Shown here: one piece after another, positions 30,428 to 39,562 of the stretch
Numbering within the stretch: the first letter of the stretch is position 1
How the letters are laid out: each line of letters begins with the position of its first letter
Source of the DNA: Shouchella rhizosphaerae
Lineage (GTDB): Bacteria > Bacillota > Bacilli > Bacillales > Bacillaceae_D
DNA length: 64,000 bases
Assembly: GCF_900142675.1 (NCBI RefSeq)
Contig: NZ_FRBS01000001.1
Coordinates: forward strand, 248,001-312,000
Direction: 5' to 3'
Position numbers and translations under genes: made by a program
The notes under the pieces: generated by a model
Told to the model about the DNA's origin: nothing
The model's database searches: none
Seen by the model: the letters and a program-made list of their open reading frames with translations, nothing else

Positions 30428-30700
30428 TTGAGTTCAATGGATAATACGATGCAATTCAATTTTAATGATGATTCCTTTGACGCAGATGTCCAAGAAGTGC
30501 TCTTGTCTGTTTATGATGCGCTTGAAGAAAAAGGGTACAACCCGATTAACCAAATCGTCGGCTATCTGTTGTCTGGTGATCCAGCCTACATTCCTAGGCA
30601 TAAAGATGCCCGCACGCTAATCCGCAAATTAGAACGAGACGAGCTAATTGAAACGCTTGTGAAGTCGTATTTGCGGTCCCATGGCAAGGAAAACAAATGA
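30428..30700 (+). CDS. ireB: IreB-family regulatory phosphoprotein (YrzL)
   Basis: The 90-aa protein of the UPF0297/IreB family has the near-invariant stretch '[20 protein letters not shown]' and 'YIPRHKDAR'. In Enterococcus IreB is phosphorylated by the PASTA kinase IreK and affects cephalosporin resistance; in Bacillus its role is less clear. It starts with TTG (AGGTGAG upstream); ATG 30437 is an alternative. It overlaps ruvX by 4 bp, the conserved ireB-ruvX-yrzB order. Confidence 0.95.
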   Translation: MSSMDNTMQFNFNDDSFDADVQEVLLSVYDALEEKGYNPINQIVGYLLSGDPAYIPRHKDARTLIRKLERDELIETLVKSYLRSHGKENK

Positions 30701-31125
30701 AAACAATCGGCTTAGACGTAGGGACAAAAACAATTGGTGTCGCCATTAGTGATGCGTTCGGGTGGACAGCGCAAGGACTGCCGACGATCCAACGATCTGA
30801 AGACGACCCAAACCGTGATTTTGAAGCACTAGCTCAGCTGATCAAAGAGAATGACGTCCAAAAAGTGGTGATTGGTTATCCTAAAAACATGAACGGCACG
30901 GTTGGGGAAAGCGCCACACGGAGTGAGACATTCGCACGAACACTTGAACAACAGTGCAATGTACAGACCGTTTTATGGGATGAACGTCTTACAACAGCTG
31001 CAGCTCAGCGCGTTTTAATTGATGCAGATGTAAGTCGAAAAAAACGCAAAAAAGCTGTAGACAAAATGGCTGCTGTTTTCATTTTACAAGGATATTTAGA
31101 CCGCCAAAGCCACACACTGACATAG
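30697..31125 (+). CDS. ruvX: Putative pre-16S rRNA nuclease / Holliday junction resolvase-like RuvX (YqgF)
   Basis: The 142-aa RNase H-like protein has the family motifs '[19 protein letters not shown]' (first catalytic Asp), '[15 protein letters not shown]' and '[13 protein letters not shown]'. YqgF proteins are essential in many bacteria and process the 16S rRNA 5' end; a junction-resolvase role has also been proposed. It is translationally coupled to ireB (ATGA). Confidence 0.95.
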   Translation: MKTIGLDVGTKTIGVAISDAFGWTAQGLPTIQRSEDDPNRDFEALAQLIKENDVQKVVIGYPKNMNGTVGESATRSETFARTLEQQCNVQTVLWDERLTTAAAQRVLIDADVSRKKRKKAVDKMAAVFILQGYLDRQSHTLT

Positions 31126-31157
31126 AACAAACCATTTAGCAAAGCGAGGGAAAGAAA

Positions 31158-31445
31158 ATGGCTCAAGAAGAAAAAGAGCGTTTTGTCATTCCAGATGAGA
31201 ATGGCACAGAACATCTATTTGATGAATTGTTCCGTTTTACAGTTGACGAAACAGAAAAGTCGTATATGGTACTCGTTCCAGTCGGGGAAGAAGAGGATGA
31301 CGAAGAGGAAGTCGAAGTGTTTGCGTTCCGTTATGAAGAACAGCAAAACGAAGACAATGATATTTCGTTTTATCCCGTTGAGACGGACGAAGAATGGGAC
31401 ATGATCGAAGAGATGCTTAATACTTTCTCTGAAGAGGAAGAGTAA
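31158..31445 (+). CDS. yrzB: DUF1292 family protein (YrzB)
   Basis: A small, very acidic 95-aa protein ('EEEDDEEEVEVFAFRYEEQQ') with the DUF1292 pattern, including 'DELFRFTVDETEKSYMVLVP'. The function is unknown; it is conserved as the third gene after ireB and ruvX across Firmicutes. An AGCGAGGGAAAG site precedes ATG, and a terminator follows. Confidence 0.93.
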   Translation: MAQEEKERFVIPDENGTEHLFDELFRFTVDETEKSYMVLVPVGEEEDDEEEVEVFAFRYEEQQNEDNDISFYPVETDEEWDMIEEMLNTFSEEEE

Positions 31446-31450
31446 AACCA

Positions 31451-31484
31451 CAAACCCGTGCTGAATGTGGCACGGGTTTGCTTT
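31451..31484 (+). terminator. Terminator after yrzB
   Basis: CAAACCCGTGC (31451-31461) pairs with GCACGGGTTTG (31470-31480), followed by CTTT. Confidence 0.82.
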
Positions 31485-31575
31485 AGAATAAAGGGCGAAT
31501 GCTGTAAAAATGAAGGCGATAAAGGATGACTTTAGCATTTTTTGTAGTATAATGGGACGGGTAAGGAGGCAATAA

Positions 31576-32715
31576 ATGACAAAGCAACCGAAACAGCATT
31601 CAGAGCTTTATCAGGAACGTGCATCCCAAGCCAAAACCGTCCGTAAGATCGTGTTTATTTGTGTTTTAATTCTGTTTGCCGTGATTTTGGCCGCCGGCAT
31701 ATTTAGTTATTTTTACTTAACAACCGCTTTAAAACCAATGGACGAAGAAGGGGAAGGCACCGATATAGAAGTAACGATTCCTGTCGGAACTTCGACAAGC
31801 GGAATTGCGGACATTCTAGAAGAAGAAGGATTAATCCGCAATGCAACGTTTTTCCGTTATTACGCCCGTTATAAAAATGAATCGGATTTCCAAGCAGGAA
31901 CGTATACATTAAACACATCAATGGGCGTGGATGAGCTTATTGCAAGTTTAAAAGATGGCCGAGTCGTGGCGGAGGCTGCCTCGACGATTACTATTCCTGA
32001 AGGCCTTAACTTAGCAAGCTTAAGCGAAAGGCTTGCCGAGTTTACTGGGACATCCCAAGAAGAAGTAATGGCCGTTATAGATGATGAAGAATATGTCAAA
32101 GAGCTTATCGACGACTATGACATGCTGACAGATGAAATTTTAAACGAAGAGATTCATCACCCTCTGGAAGGCTACTTGTTTCCCGCCAGTTATCCATTTG
32201 AAGAGGAACAGCCACCTGTAAAAACGGTCATTGAAGCGATGCTTGACCAAATGGAACAAATTTATCAAAACAATACCGACTTGATTGAAAACAGCGAGTA
32301 CACCTTCCATGAGCTGCTGACGATTGGATCCATTATTGAACGGGAAGCAAAAGAGGCACCAGACCGCTTTGAAATTTCTGGCGTCCTTCATAACCGATTA
32401 GAGCAAAATATGAAGCTGCAAGTCGACCCAACCGTTGCATACGCCCAAGGCGAGCATATTTATATGACAACCTATGATGACCTTGACATCGATTCACCGT
32501 ATAATACGTATCGATATGAAGGGTTGCCGCCTGGACCGATTGCTACAGTCCGGGAACAATCACTTGTAGCTGCTGCTGACCCGAATGACACTGATTACCT
32601 GTATTTCTATGCCCGTTACAACGGTGAAATCATCTACAATGAAGATTACAACAAGCATCTAGAAGCACGTGATGCCTACCGTCATGAATGGGAAGAAGCA
32701 GAAAATAATGAGTAG
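31576..32715 (+). CDS. mltG: Endolytic murein transglycosylase MltG
   Basis: The 379-aa protein (YrrL in B. subtilis) cuts nascent glycan strands and sets their length. A short basic cytosolic tail is followed by one membrane helix (about 22-50, 'IVFICVLILFAVILAAGIFS'), then the LysM-like and catalytic YceG domain outside. The catalytic Glu lies in 'LLTIGSIIEREAKEAPDRFE', with 'ISGVLHNRL' and 'SPYNTYRYEGLPPGPI' as family signatures. GTAAGGAGG precedes ATG. Confidence 0.95.
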   Translation: MTKQPKQHSELYQERASQAKTVRKIVFICVLILFAVILAAGIFSYFYLTTALKPMDEEGEGTDIEVTIPVGTSTSGIADILEEEGLIRNATFFRYYARYKNESDFQAGTYTLNTSMGVDELIASLKDGRVVAEAASTITIPEGLNLASLSERLAEFTGTSQEEVMAVIDDEEYVKELIDDYDMLTDEILNEEIHHPLEGYLFPASYPFEEEQPPVKTVIEAMLDQMEQIYQNNTDLIENSEYTFHELLTIGSIIEREAKEAPDRFEISGVLHNRLEQNMKLQVDPTVAYAQGEHIYMTTYDDLDIDSPYNTYRYEGLPPGPIATVREQSLVAAADPNDTDYLYFYARYNGEIIYNEDYNKHLEARDAYRHEWEEAENNE

Positions 32716-32768
32716 GGCGGGGAGCCTAGCCTCCCTTGCTTTTTTCATTGCAAAGGAATGGCCTACAC

Positions 32769-33419
32769 ATGATGAACGAAGAAATACATGATTATGTAAC
32801 GTCGCTGCTACCAAAACGTTCGCCGCTTGTGCTGGAAATGGAGCAGTATGCAAAGGACAACAACGTGCCGATTATGGAACTCGTGGCACTGGAAGCTATG
32901 CTTTTGCTACTTGTCGCCAAACAACCAAAAACCATCTTAGAAATTGGAACAGCAATCGGCTATTCGGCTATTCGAATGGCGGAAGCGCTTCCGCAAACGC
33001 AGATTACGACAATCGAACGGGATGATGTTCGCTTTCATCAAGCACAAGCTTACATACAGCGTGCTGGCTTGCAAGACCGAATTCACCTTATCCATGGGGA
33101 TGCGACCAATGGAGTTGATCTCGTTGTACATTCCACTCCATTTGATGTATTATTTATTGATGCTGCAAAAGGGCAATACCAAACTTTTTTTGAATTGTAT
33201 ACGCCGAAGTTAGCAGATTCGGGGCTTGTGATCAGTGACAATATTTTGTTTCGCGGCCTTGTCGCAAAAGAAGACTTGTCTTCGCAACCAAAACGTTTGC
33301 AGAAGCTCGCGATCAAAATCAAACGCTACAATGAATGGTTGTCCAACCATCCCGATTTTACGACGCGCATTTTGCCAATTGGCGATGGAATGGCGTGCAG
33401 CATGAAGATACGAACTTAA
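32769..33419 (+). CDS. trmR: tRNA 5-hydroxyuridine methyltransferase TrmR (YrrM)
   Basis: A 216-aa SAM-dependent methyltransferase of the O-methyltransferase type 3 group. The SAM loop is 'ILEIGTAIGYSAIRMAEALP', with the acidic 'TTIERDD' and 'DVLFIDAAKGQYQTF' (metal Asp) and 'VISDNILFRG'. B. subtilis TrmR methylates ho5U34 to mo5U34. ATG 32769 is chosen (AAAGGAATGG upstream); ATG 32772 is equally possible. The U32 peptidase genes that usually follow (yrrN/yrrO) are absent: udk comes 24 bp later. Confidence 0.92.
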   Translation: MMNEEIHDYVTSLLPKRSPLVLEMEQYAKDNNVPIMELVALEAMLLLLVAKQPKTILEIGTAIGYSAIRMAEALPQTQITTIERDDVRFHQAQAYIQRAGLQDRIHLIHGDATNGVDLVVHSTPFDVLFIDAAKGQYQTFFELYTPKLADSGLVISDNILFRGLVAKEDLSSQPKRLQKLAIKIKRYNEWLSNHPDFTTRILPIGDGMACSMKIRT

Positions 33420-33443
33420 CAGCAACATAGGAGAGGAAGACGA

Positions 33444-34088
33444 ATGGAATCAAGCACGAGGCCTGTGATCATTGGCGTAGCAGGCGGCACTGGATCTGGG
33501 AAGACAACGGTCGCCAAAGAAATATTTAAGCAGTTCAGCCAGTCATCCATTGTCTTGATTGAACAAGATGCATATTATAAAAATCAAGATCATCTCACAT
33601 TTGAAGAGCGTTTAAAAACGAATTATGACCATCCGCTTTCATTTGACAATGAGCTTCTTTATGCCCATCTTATGCAACTGGCCGATCGGTCGCCGATTTT
33701 TAAGCCTTCCTACGATTATGCCAATCATACAAGGGCAAAAGAGGTTACAAAAATTGAGCCGAAAGATGTCATTATCCTAGAAGGAATTTTGATTCTTGAA
33801 GACGAACGTTTACGAAGCATGATGGATATAAAGGTGTTTGTCGACACGGATCCTGATATCCGCATCATTCGTAGGCTTGTTCGCGATACAAAGGAGCGCG
33901 GGCGGTCAATTGATTCAGTCATTGACCAATATACTTCGGTCGTGAGGCCCATGCATTTGCAGTTTGTGGAGCCGACAAAACGTTATGCCGATTTAATTAT
34001 CCCAGAAGGCGGGCAAAACAAAGTCGCGATCGATTTAATGGCAACAAAAATTCGCACAATTATTGAACAAAAGAAGTTGGATGCTTAA
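33444..34088 (+). CDS. udk: Uridine kinase
   Basis: The 214-aa enzyme phosphorylates uridine/cytidine in pyrimidine salvage. The P-loop '[16 protein letters not shown]' is at about 11-26. The substrate region '[20 protein letters not shown]' and lid '[13 protein letters not shown]' are present, and the length is typical. GGAGAGGA precedes ATG. Confidence 0.97.
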   Translation: MESSTRPVIIGVAGGTGSGKTTVAKEIFKQFSQSSIVLIEQDAYYKNQDHLTFEERLKTNYDHPLSFDNELLYAHLMQLADRSPIFKPSYDYANHTRAKEVTKIEPKDVIILEGILILEDERLRSMMDIKVFVDTDPDIRIIRRLVRDTKERGRSIDSVIDQYTSVVRPMHLQFVEPTKRYADLIIPEGGQNKVAIDLMATKIRTIIEQKKLDA

Positions 34089-34139
34089 AAAAGCCAGTCC
34101 CAACCGTCCTTTTGTATATATTAATGAGGAGTGAATAGC

Positions 34140-34616
34140 ATGGCAGAAGAGAAAAAACATTACATGACCGCAGAAGGCAAGAAAAAACTTGAAGAAGAAC
34201 TACATTATTTGATTACAACACGACGTAAAGAAGTCGTTGAACGTATAAAAGTCGCACGTAGCTTTGGCGACCTGTCGGAGAACTCCGAGTATGATTCTGC
34301 CAAAGAAGACCAGGCATTTGTTGAAGGCCGGATTGCCCAGCTGGAAAAAATGATTCGCAATGCCGTCATGATTGAAAATGAAAAAGTAGATGGCAATGTT
34401 GTTTCATTAGGAAAAACAGTTCGCTTAATGGAACTGCCTGATGGGGAAGAAGAAGAATATACGATTGTCGGTTCAGCGGAGTCAGATCCTTTTGAGGGGA
34501 AAATTTCAAATGACTCTCCGATGGCGCAAAGTTTGTTAGGTAAAACAGTTAATGACCGTGTAGTTGTGAATACGCCAGGCGGGGAAATGGAAGTCGAAAT
34601 CCTTGAAATCCGCTAG
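34140..34616 (+). CDS. greA: Transcription elongation factor GreA
   Basis: A 158-aa factor that rescues backtracked RNA polymerase. The N-terminal coiled coil carries the acidic tip in '[20 protein letters not shown]', and the C-terminal FKBP-like domain includes '[20 protein letters not shown]'. ATG 34140 is chosen; GTG 34131 is part of the GAGGAGTG ribosome site. It is followed by a strong terminator. Confidence 0.97.
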   Translation: MAEEKKHYMTAEGKKKLEEELHYLITTRRKEVVERIKVARSFGDLSENSEYDSAKEDQAFVEGRIAQLEKMIRNAVMIENEKVDGNVVSLGKTVRLMELPDGEEEEYTIVGSAESDPFEGKISNDSPMAQSLLGKTVNDRVVVNTPGGEMEVEILEIR

Positions 34617-34624
34617 ATATAAGA

Positions 34625-34664
34625 AGTTCTCTTGTTGCACTTGTAACAAGAGGACTCTTTTTTT
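34625..34664 (+). terminator. Terminator after greA
   Basis: AGTTCTCTTGTT pairs with AACAAGAGGACT, followed by CT7. Confidence 0.9.
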
Positions 34665-34701
34665 TCACATGATTTTTCGTCAATCTCCGACAAAAGGAAG
34701 G

Positions 34702-34729
34702 TTGAAGTTCAACTGAAACAAGCTATAAT
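34702..34729 (+). promoter_or_regulatory. Sigma-A promoter of yrrS-like gene
   Basis: TTGAAG (34702-34707), a 16-bp spacer and TATAAT (34724-34729), 33 bp before the ATG. Confidence 0.75.
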
Positions 34730-34762
34730 GGAAAAAGAACGTTGGAAAGAGGAGGTTATTTG

Positions 34763-35386
34763 ATGGGACGGCGATCTGAATATCGCAGAAGTAAACGTAT
34801 TAATCGAATCCTAAACATTGCTATTATCATTGTTACTGTGCTGATCCTCTTTCTTGGTGGCAATCTTGCAGTAAATTGGTTTAGTTCCGATCAAGCTGCT
34901 GTGGATGAACAAGAAAGCAGCTCAGGTCAATCTGGAGATGGCCAAACGATTGAAGAAGGCGATGAAGAAGGAAGTACAGCAGCCAATGATGAGGGCGACA
35001 GCGACAACGCTGCTTCCGAAGAAGAAAATAATGAAGACGAAAATAGCAGTGAGGAAAACGACGAAGAAGAACAATCAGAAGACGAAGAAACGGAAGAAAC
35101 AGAAGGCGATACTGTTCCTACGCAACAGGAAAATCCGTCACCGAATGACTTTACAAGAGGAAGTCAAAACTGGAACGAAATGGAGTCAGCCCTTTATTTG
35201 GCCACAGGTTTAAACGAATCGAATTCAACACTTATGTGGTTAGGAAATGGCGGCTCGACTACAAGTGCCCGAGGCGTGTTGCTTGATAACAACACAGGCA
35301 CCTATTACGATGTACACCTTCAATGGGAAGACAATGTTGGTTGGACGGTTGTCTCGTCGAGCGAATCAGCTACAGACCCTCGCTAG
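34763..35386 (+). CDS. yrrS: DUF1510 family membrane protein (YrrS-like)
   Basis: The 207-aa protein has a basic head ('MGRRSEYRRSKRINRIL'), one membrane helix (about 17-40), and a long low-complexity acidic linker (about 45-125, mostly Glu/Asp/Ser/Gln). A folded C-terminal domain follows ('NEMESALYLATGLNESNSTL...YDVHLQWEDN'). B. subtilis yrrS follows greA and pairs with the class A/B penicillin-binding protein gene pbpI, which is missing here. ATG 34763 is chosen with AGGAGG 7 nt upstream. It is probably envelope-linked. Confidence 0.88.
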   Translation: MGRRSEYRRSKRINRILNIAIIIVTVLILFLGGNLAVNWFSSDQAAVDEQESSSGQSGDGQTIEEGDEEGSTAANDEGDSDNAASEEENNEDENSSEENDEEEQSEDEETEETEGDTVPTQQENPSPNDFTRGSQNWNEMESALYLATGLNESNSTLMWLGNGGSTTSARGVLLDNNTGTYYDVHLQWEDNVGWTVVSSSESATDPR

Positions 35387-35430
35387 CGTCTACTTTAACG
35401 ATTCGCGTAGACCGAATAAATGAGTCTGAA

Positions 35431-35456
35431 ACGGATGCATGCTGCATCCGTTTTTT
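35431..35456 (+). terminator. Terminator between yrrS and ligD
   Basis: ACGGATGCA pairs with TGCATCCGT around a TGC core, followed by T6. It lies between convergent genes and directly abuts the ligD stop. Confidence 0.88.
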
Positions 35457-35457
35457 G

Positions 35458-37266
35458 CTATATGCCAATCTCATCGAGCAATTGGATAAAGCGTTCTTTG
35501 CTTACTCGTTCTCGTTCGTAGCCAATAAACGGGTTCTCAAATTGTTGGATGCGCCTAAGCACATCAACGTATGAAAATTGCTGAGGCGAAAGGGTTGGCG
35601 ATGCTAATTCGTCTTCTCGCAAAGGAACGGCGGCAAAGCCGGTCTCTCTCATGGAGTATGGGGCAATGACCGTTTTGTTATAAGCATGCTGAACGTAGTC
35701 GATATAGAGACGGTTACGTCGCTTTTTTTTGAGTCGTTCCGTCGTATACTTGCCTGGCTTTTGTTGGCAGAGAAAATCTGCGACAAATTTCATGAAGCGG
35801 CCTGTTTCCTCATAAGTAAGGGTCTGTTTTTCCAATGGAATGTGTACTTGCAGGCCTTTTCCTCCAGTCGTTTTGCAAAAAAAGGGGAGTTGAAATCGAT
35901 TGAAAATTTGTTTCATGTCCAGTGCTGCTTCCTGGGCAAGGCCAAACTGATCTTGGCTAGGTGGATCGAGATCAAAGACAATTTCATCTGGTTTGCTTGA
36001 TTCAATCGTTTGAAACGGAATATGGAGTTCCAACGCCAGTTGGTTTCCGAGCCATATAAGCGTTTCTGGATTGTTGCACAAAATATAACAAATGTCTTCT
36101 AACCAAGCTGAGTTGACATAAGCAGGCGCATAATTTGGAATATGTTTCTGGTAAAAACGCTCATTTGCAAACGTCCCATGGGGAAACCGAATAACAGTAA
36201 GCGCTCGTTGATATAAAAAAGGCAGCATAAAAGGCATAACAGCTTGCAAATAATGAAGGTAATCCGCTTTTGTGACCTGTTCCCATAACGGTTTATCCAA
36301 ACTTGTCGTCTCTACAATATCTGGCAATGGGTACAGACCATGAAACAGCGTGGTCATGGTGATGTCGTTTGGATCAGCATGATGCAAAAAGCGGACAAAG
36401 GAGACTTCACGGAGTTGTCCACCAGAAAGGCCAATGCAAGCGAGCTCAACGACGATTGATGGAGCGAGGCGAAACCCATTTTTTTCAGCCGTTCCTTTTG
36501 TTCTAAAAAAATTGGCTAACGTTTTGGCATCGTCTGGCAAAAGGCCGTGCTTAAAAATAGCGACTTCGTTTAACGCCCCTTGTTGGTGATAAACGCTGCC
36601 GTGAAAATAGCCATTCGTGGCATCAAAAAATGTAACAAGAACAGGTACAAGCCGGTAATGTTTCAGTTTTAGCCAATCTTTTGAACGAATATTTTGATTG
36701 TAGGGGCTTAGCTGTTTTTTAAGGACAATCCCTTCGCCATTATAACGTTTAACGGTCGTAAGGAGCGCTTGAATAGCGCTTGTCGACTCAACCACACCAA
36801 GTGTCGGAACATCGCCTAATGGAGTGAGGGCGGGAATGTCGGCACGTTTGCAGAATGATAACAACTGTTTGCGCCTTTCTCGATAAGGAACATTAGGTTG
36901 GTTCAGTATGTCAAAGGCTATCCATTGGCAAGGCCTGCTTACCATTTCCTTTTCGATTACATGAACATTGCTCATGCGCGAACGGGTTTGTACGGCAGGA
37001 AAATGACTTGCGTAGCCATTCAGCAAACAAACAAGCTCTCCATCTAATACGATCGGCAACTCGTTTGAAAGTTTTGTTCGCCTTTCTTCAAAAGCACTTA
37101 CAACTTCAGGGAAAGCGTGGTTTAGCAATCGCCCGTTGCGGCTTATTAGCTCAATGCTCGTGTCTGTAATGGAGACAAGGCAACGATAGCCATCGTATTT
37201 AGGCTCTGCAACCCAGCCTGTTGACTGAGGAAATGCGGTCGTCTCCGTCAGTTTCATTGGTTTCAT
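35458..37266 (-). CDS. ligD: DNA ligase D (ligase-polymerase form), non-homologous end joining
   Basis: The 602-aa protein has an N-terminal ATP-dependent ligase domain with catalytic Lys in 'EPKYDGYRC' (K23), 'VLDGELVCLL' and 'GEGIVLKKQ'. A C-terminal archaeo-eukaryotic primase-like polymerase domain follows ('TVIRFPHGTFANERFYQKH', 'EIVFDLDPPSQDQFG', 'TTGGKGLQVHIPL'). The phosphoesterase domain of mycobacterial LigD is absent, as in B. subtilis LigD (about 611 aa). It is divergent from ku with 87 bp between. The pair should repair double-strand breaks without a template, mostly in spores or stationary cells. Confidence 0.95.
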   Translation of the reverse strand: MKPMKLTETTAFPQSTGWVAEPKYDGYRCLVSITDTSIELISRNGRLLNHAFPEVVSAFEERRTKLSNELPIVLDGELVCLLNGYASHFPAVQTRSRMSNVHVIEKEMVSRPCQWIAFDILNQPNVPYRERRKQLLSFCKRADIPALTPLGDVPTLGVVESTSAIQALLTTVKRYNGEGIVLKKQLSPYNQNIRSKDWLKLKHYRLVPVLVTFFDATNGYFHGSVYHQQGALNEVAIFKHGLLPDDAKTLANFFRTKGTAEKNGFRLAPSIVVELACIGLSGGQLREVSFVRFLHHADPNDITMTTLFHGLYPLPDIVETTSLDKPLWEQVTKADYLHYLQAVMPFMLPFLYQRALTVIRFPHGTFANERFYQKHIPNYAPAYVNSAWLEDICYILCNNPETLIWLGNQLALELHIPFQTIESSKPDEIVFDLDPPSQDQFGLAQEAALDMKQIFNRFQLPFFCKTTGGKGLQVHIPLEKQTLTYEETGRFMKFVADFLCQQKPGKYTTERLKKKRRNRLYIDYVQHAYNKTVIAPYSMRETGFAAVPLREDELASPTLSPQQFSYVDVLRRIQQFENPFIGYERERVSKERFIQLLDEIGI

Positions 37267-37353
37267 TTGCGCTACCTCCTAGCTATAGAGTAACCAAACC
37301 TTTCCTGTGATATTAATGGCGTTTGCGCCGTATAGTAAGAGTGAGGTGAAATC

Positions 37354-38190
37354 ATGCATACAGTTTGGAAAGGCAGCATCCAGTTCGGGCTTGTTCATAT
37401 TCCTGTTAAGCTGCACACGGCAACCGAAAACAAAGACATCAAAATGCGTCAGCTCCATAAAAAGTGCCATACGCCAATCTCTTATGAGAAAAGGTGTCAC
37501 CACTGCGAGGAAGCAGTAGAGGCAGACGATATTGTCAAAGCATACGAATACGCGAAAAACAAATTTGTTGTTATTGAAGCAGAAGAACTTGAGCAGTTTC
37601 GAAAAGACAACGAAGACAAAGCGGTGCAAATTCTTGATTTTGTCCAATTGGAGGAAGTCGACCCGATTTATTTTGACCGTTCTTATTTTTTAGCGCCAGG
37701 GGATGGTGGCTCCAAAGCCTACGCATTGTTGCAAAGGGCGCTTGCTGATTCTAAAAAAATTGGCATTGGCAAAATTATCATTCGCGCGAAAGAACATTTG
37801 GCAATTGTCCGTACGTACGGCAACGCCTTAATGATGGAGACGATTTATTTTCCTGATGAAGTGCGGAAGCTTGCTGATGTCCCTAATTTGCCAGAAGCGC
37901 CTAAAGTAGAAGAAAAAGAACTAAAGACGGCGTTGCTTTTAATTGACCAGCTTACCAGTGAATTTGACCCAGAGTCATACACGGATGAATACCGGGAGCA
38001 GCTTTTTGATCTAATTGAACAAAAAAAGCAAGGAAACAAAATGGTTGTTTCGGAACCAAAAGAAGCCGAACGGGACACGAATGTGACCGATTTAATGTCA
38101 GCGCTAGAGGCGTCATTAGAGCGGACAAAGCCGAAACGGAAAAAAGCAGCTGCATCAAAACGAAAAACAGCAACGAAGAAAAACGCATAA
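37354..38190 (+). CDS. ku: Bacterial Ku protein, non-homologous end joining
   Basis: The 278-aa DNA-end-binding homodimer begins 'MHTVWKGSIQFGLVHIPVKL', the standard bacterial Ku start, and has 'CHHCEEAVEADDIVKAYEY'. The Ku core runs to about residue 225, and the Lys-rich tail ('RTKPKRKKAAASKRKT') is typical of extended C-termini that help DNA binding. It recruits LigD, encoded divergently next door. Confidence 0.96.
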   Translation: MHTVWKGSIQFGLVHIPVKLHTATENKDIKMRQLHKKCHTPISYEKRCHHCEEAVEADDIVKAYEYAKNKFVVIEAEELEQFRKDNEDKAVQILDFVQLEEVDPIYFDRSYFLAPGDGGSKAYALLQRALADSKKIGIGKIIIRAKEHLAIVRTYGNALMMETIYFPDEVRKLADVPNLPEAPKVEEKELKTALLLIDQLTSEFDPESYTDEYREQLFDLIEQKKQGNKMVVSEPKEAERDTNVTDLMSALEASLERTKPKRKKAAASKRKTATKKNA

Positions 38191-38228
38191 CCAGACGGAT
38201 CGAAAACGCTTTGTCAATCAAGACAAAG

Positions 38229-38260
38229 AAAACCAGCCGGCATTGCCAGCTGGTTTTTTC
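38229..38260 (+). terminator. Terminator after ku
   Basis: AAAACCAGC and GCTGGTTTTTT form the outer stem with CCGGC/GCC pairing inside, followed by T6. Confidence 0.82.
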
Positions 38261-38330
38261 AGTTTTAAGTCGTGAAATCTTCCTTAAAGGTGTGTATACT
38301 GGAAAAGAAATTGTCCAATAGAAGGGAAGA

Positions 38331-39032
38331 GTGGCTGTGAAAATCGGTATCATTGGCGCAATGGAAGAAGAAGTTAACTTTTTACGAGATAAAATGGAAA
38401 ACCGTGTAGCGACAACGATTGCCAATTGTGAATTTACAGAAGGCCAAATTGGCGCTGTGCAAGTAGTCTTAACACGATGTGGAATTGGAAAAGTGAACGC
38501 TGCACTGGCAACAACGCTATTAAATGATCGGTTTCAACCTGATGCCATTATCAACACTGGCGTAGCAGGTGGCCTTAACGCAAGTATGGCTGTTGGCGAT
38601 CTTGTCATTTCAACGGAGGTGCGTTACCACGATGTTGACGCAACTGTGTTTGGCTATGAATATGGACAAGTTCCAGGAATGGTGCCAGCGTATTTGCCAG
38701 ATGCAACCTTAATCGCAGCGGCGAAGACAGCCGCGCAAAAAGTAGGTTTCCATTCAGAAGAGGGGCTGATTGTGACAGGTGATTCCTTTATGGGGGAAGA
38801 AACGCGTGTAAATGAAGTCAAAACGCTATTTCCTGCTGCTTATTGTGCAGAAATGGAAGCTGGCGCGATCGCTCAAGTATGCCACCAATTCCAGACCCCA
38901 TTTGTCATTATTCGAGCCTTGTCTGATGTGGCTGGCCAAGACGCAAAGATGTCATACGATACATTTTTAGAAAAATCAGCTGTCAATTCTGCTAAACAAG
39001 TGATGTTGATGCTCGACCATTTATCAGCATAA
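38331..39032 (+). CDS. mtnN: 5'-methylthioadenosine/S-adenosylhomocysteine nucleosidase
   Basis: The 233-aa enzyme cleaves MTA and SAH, recycling SAM by-products. Signatures are '[19 protein letters not shown]', '[19 protein letters not shown]', 'GDSFMGEE' and '[15 protein letters not shown]' with the catalytic Asp in '[11 protein letters not shown]'. The start is GTG 38331 or, equally likely, GTG 38337. In B. subtilis it lies in the yrrT-mtnN-mccA-mccB-yrhC operon; here only mtnN and yrhC remain. Confidence 0.96.
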
Positions 39033-39122
39033 TTTTCCTCTATTAGCAAAAGTCTTCGCCTTTCGAACTTCTTTTGATCTGTTAAGATAGAAAAGGAGAG
39101 CAGTAGGAGAGGAGGCAGTCTA

Positions 39123-39362
39123 ATGGACGAAAAGACGATTCAACGTTTGAAACAGGATCAGCATGATTATCAGTTGTTCTGCTTGTTGTTTTTAGGGGCG
39201 GGTTTATTTTTGACAATTGGTTTTTGGCTGCCTGAGCCTTACCAAATACATGATGCAAGTGTACAAATATATTCAGGCATTATTGGAGCTGCTATTGTAT
39301 TTGCCGGTTGTTGCTTTGGCCTTTCTTACTTGGCTAAACGAAAATTGAAAAAACATGAATAA
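39123..39362 (+). CDS. yrhC: YrhC family small membrane protein
   Basis: A 79-aa protein with two membrane helices (about 18-37 'FCLLFLGAGLFLTIGFWL' and 48-68) and a basic end 'LAKRKLKKHE'. It matches YrhC in size, topology and place downstream of mtnN. AGGAGAGGAGG precedes ATG. The function is not known. Confidence 0.85.
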   Translation: MDEKTIQRLKQDQHDYQLFCLLFLGAGLFLTIGFWLPEPYQIHDASVQIYSGIIGAAIVFAGCCFGLSYLAKRKLKKHE

Positions 39363-39380
39363 GACAACAACCACGTAAAA

Positions 39381-39410
39381 TGAAGCCCTAAGCAAAAAAG
39401 CTTAGGGCTT
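39381..39410 (+). terminator. Terminator hairpin, copy 1 of a 30-bp exact duplicate
   Basis: AGCCCTAAGC pairs with GCTTAGGGCT around an A-rich loop. It follows yrhC. The same 30 bases recur at 39563-39592. Confidence 0.75.
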
Positions 39411-39562
39411 GAGGTTGTCGACAAAGTCGATAACCGCCCTCAGACTGATAGAAAACGCTTGTCAGACGAGGAGTGCAGCCGAGGGAAGATGCGAATAGAA
39501 CGGGGGTTCATGAGCATATGAGTGAGGCAAACGACGAAGTATGCGAGCGTTTGTCTACAGTC
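39411..39562. repeat. Stem-structured intergenic element between identical terminators
   Basis: No ORF. It starts with a hairpin GGTTGTCGAC-AAA-GTCGATAACC (39413-39435), then has a long-range stem: CAGACTG (39441-39447) pairs with CAGTCTG (39558-39564), and AAACGCT (39453-39459) with AGCGTTT (39546-39552), closing about 85 nt. The inner part is purine-rich ('GACGAGGAGTGCAGCCGAG'). The layout resembles a dispersed palindromic repeat of Bacillus or a non-autonomous element, or a structured RNA. I recall similar sequence from alkaliphilic Bacillus genomes but cannot verify it. Confidence 0.6.

Noticed and set aside
34905-35213. 102-codon plus-strand ORF rich in Lys inside yrrS
   Set aside because: It is the +1 frame of the acidic GAA/GAC-rich linker of YrrS; the Lys-rich product is a by-product of that codon run.
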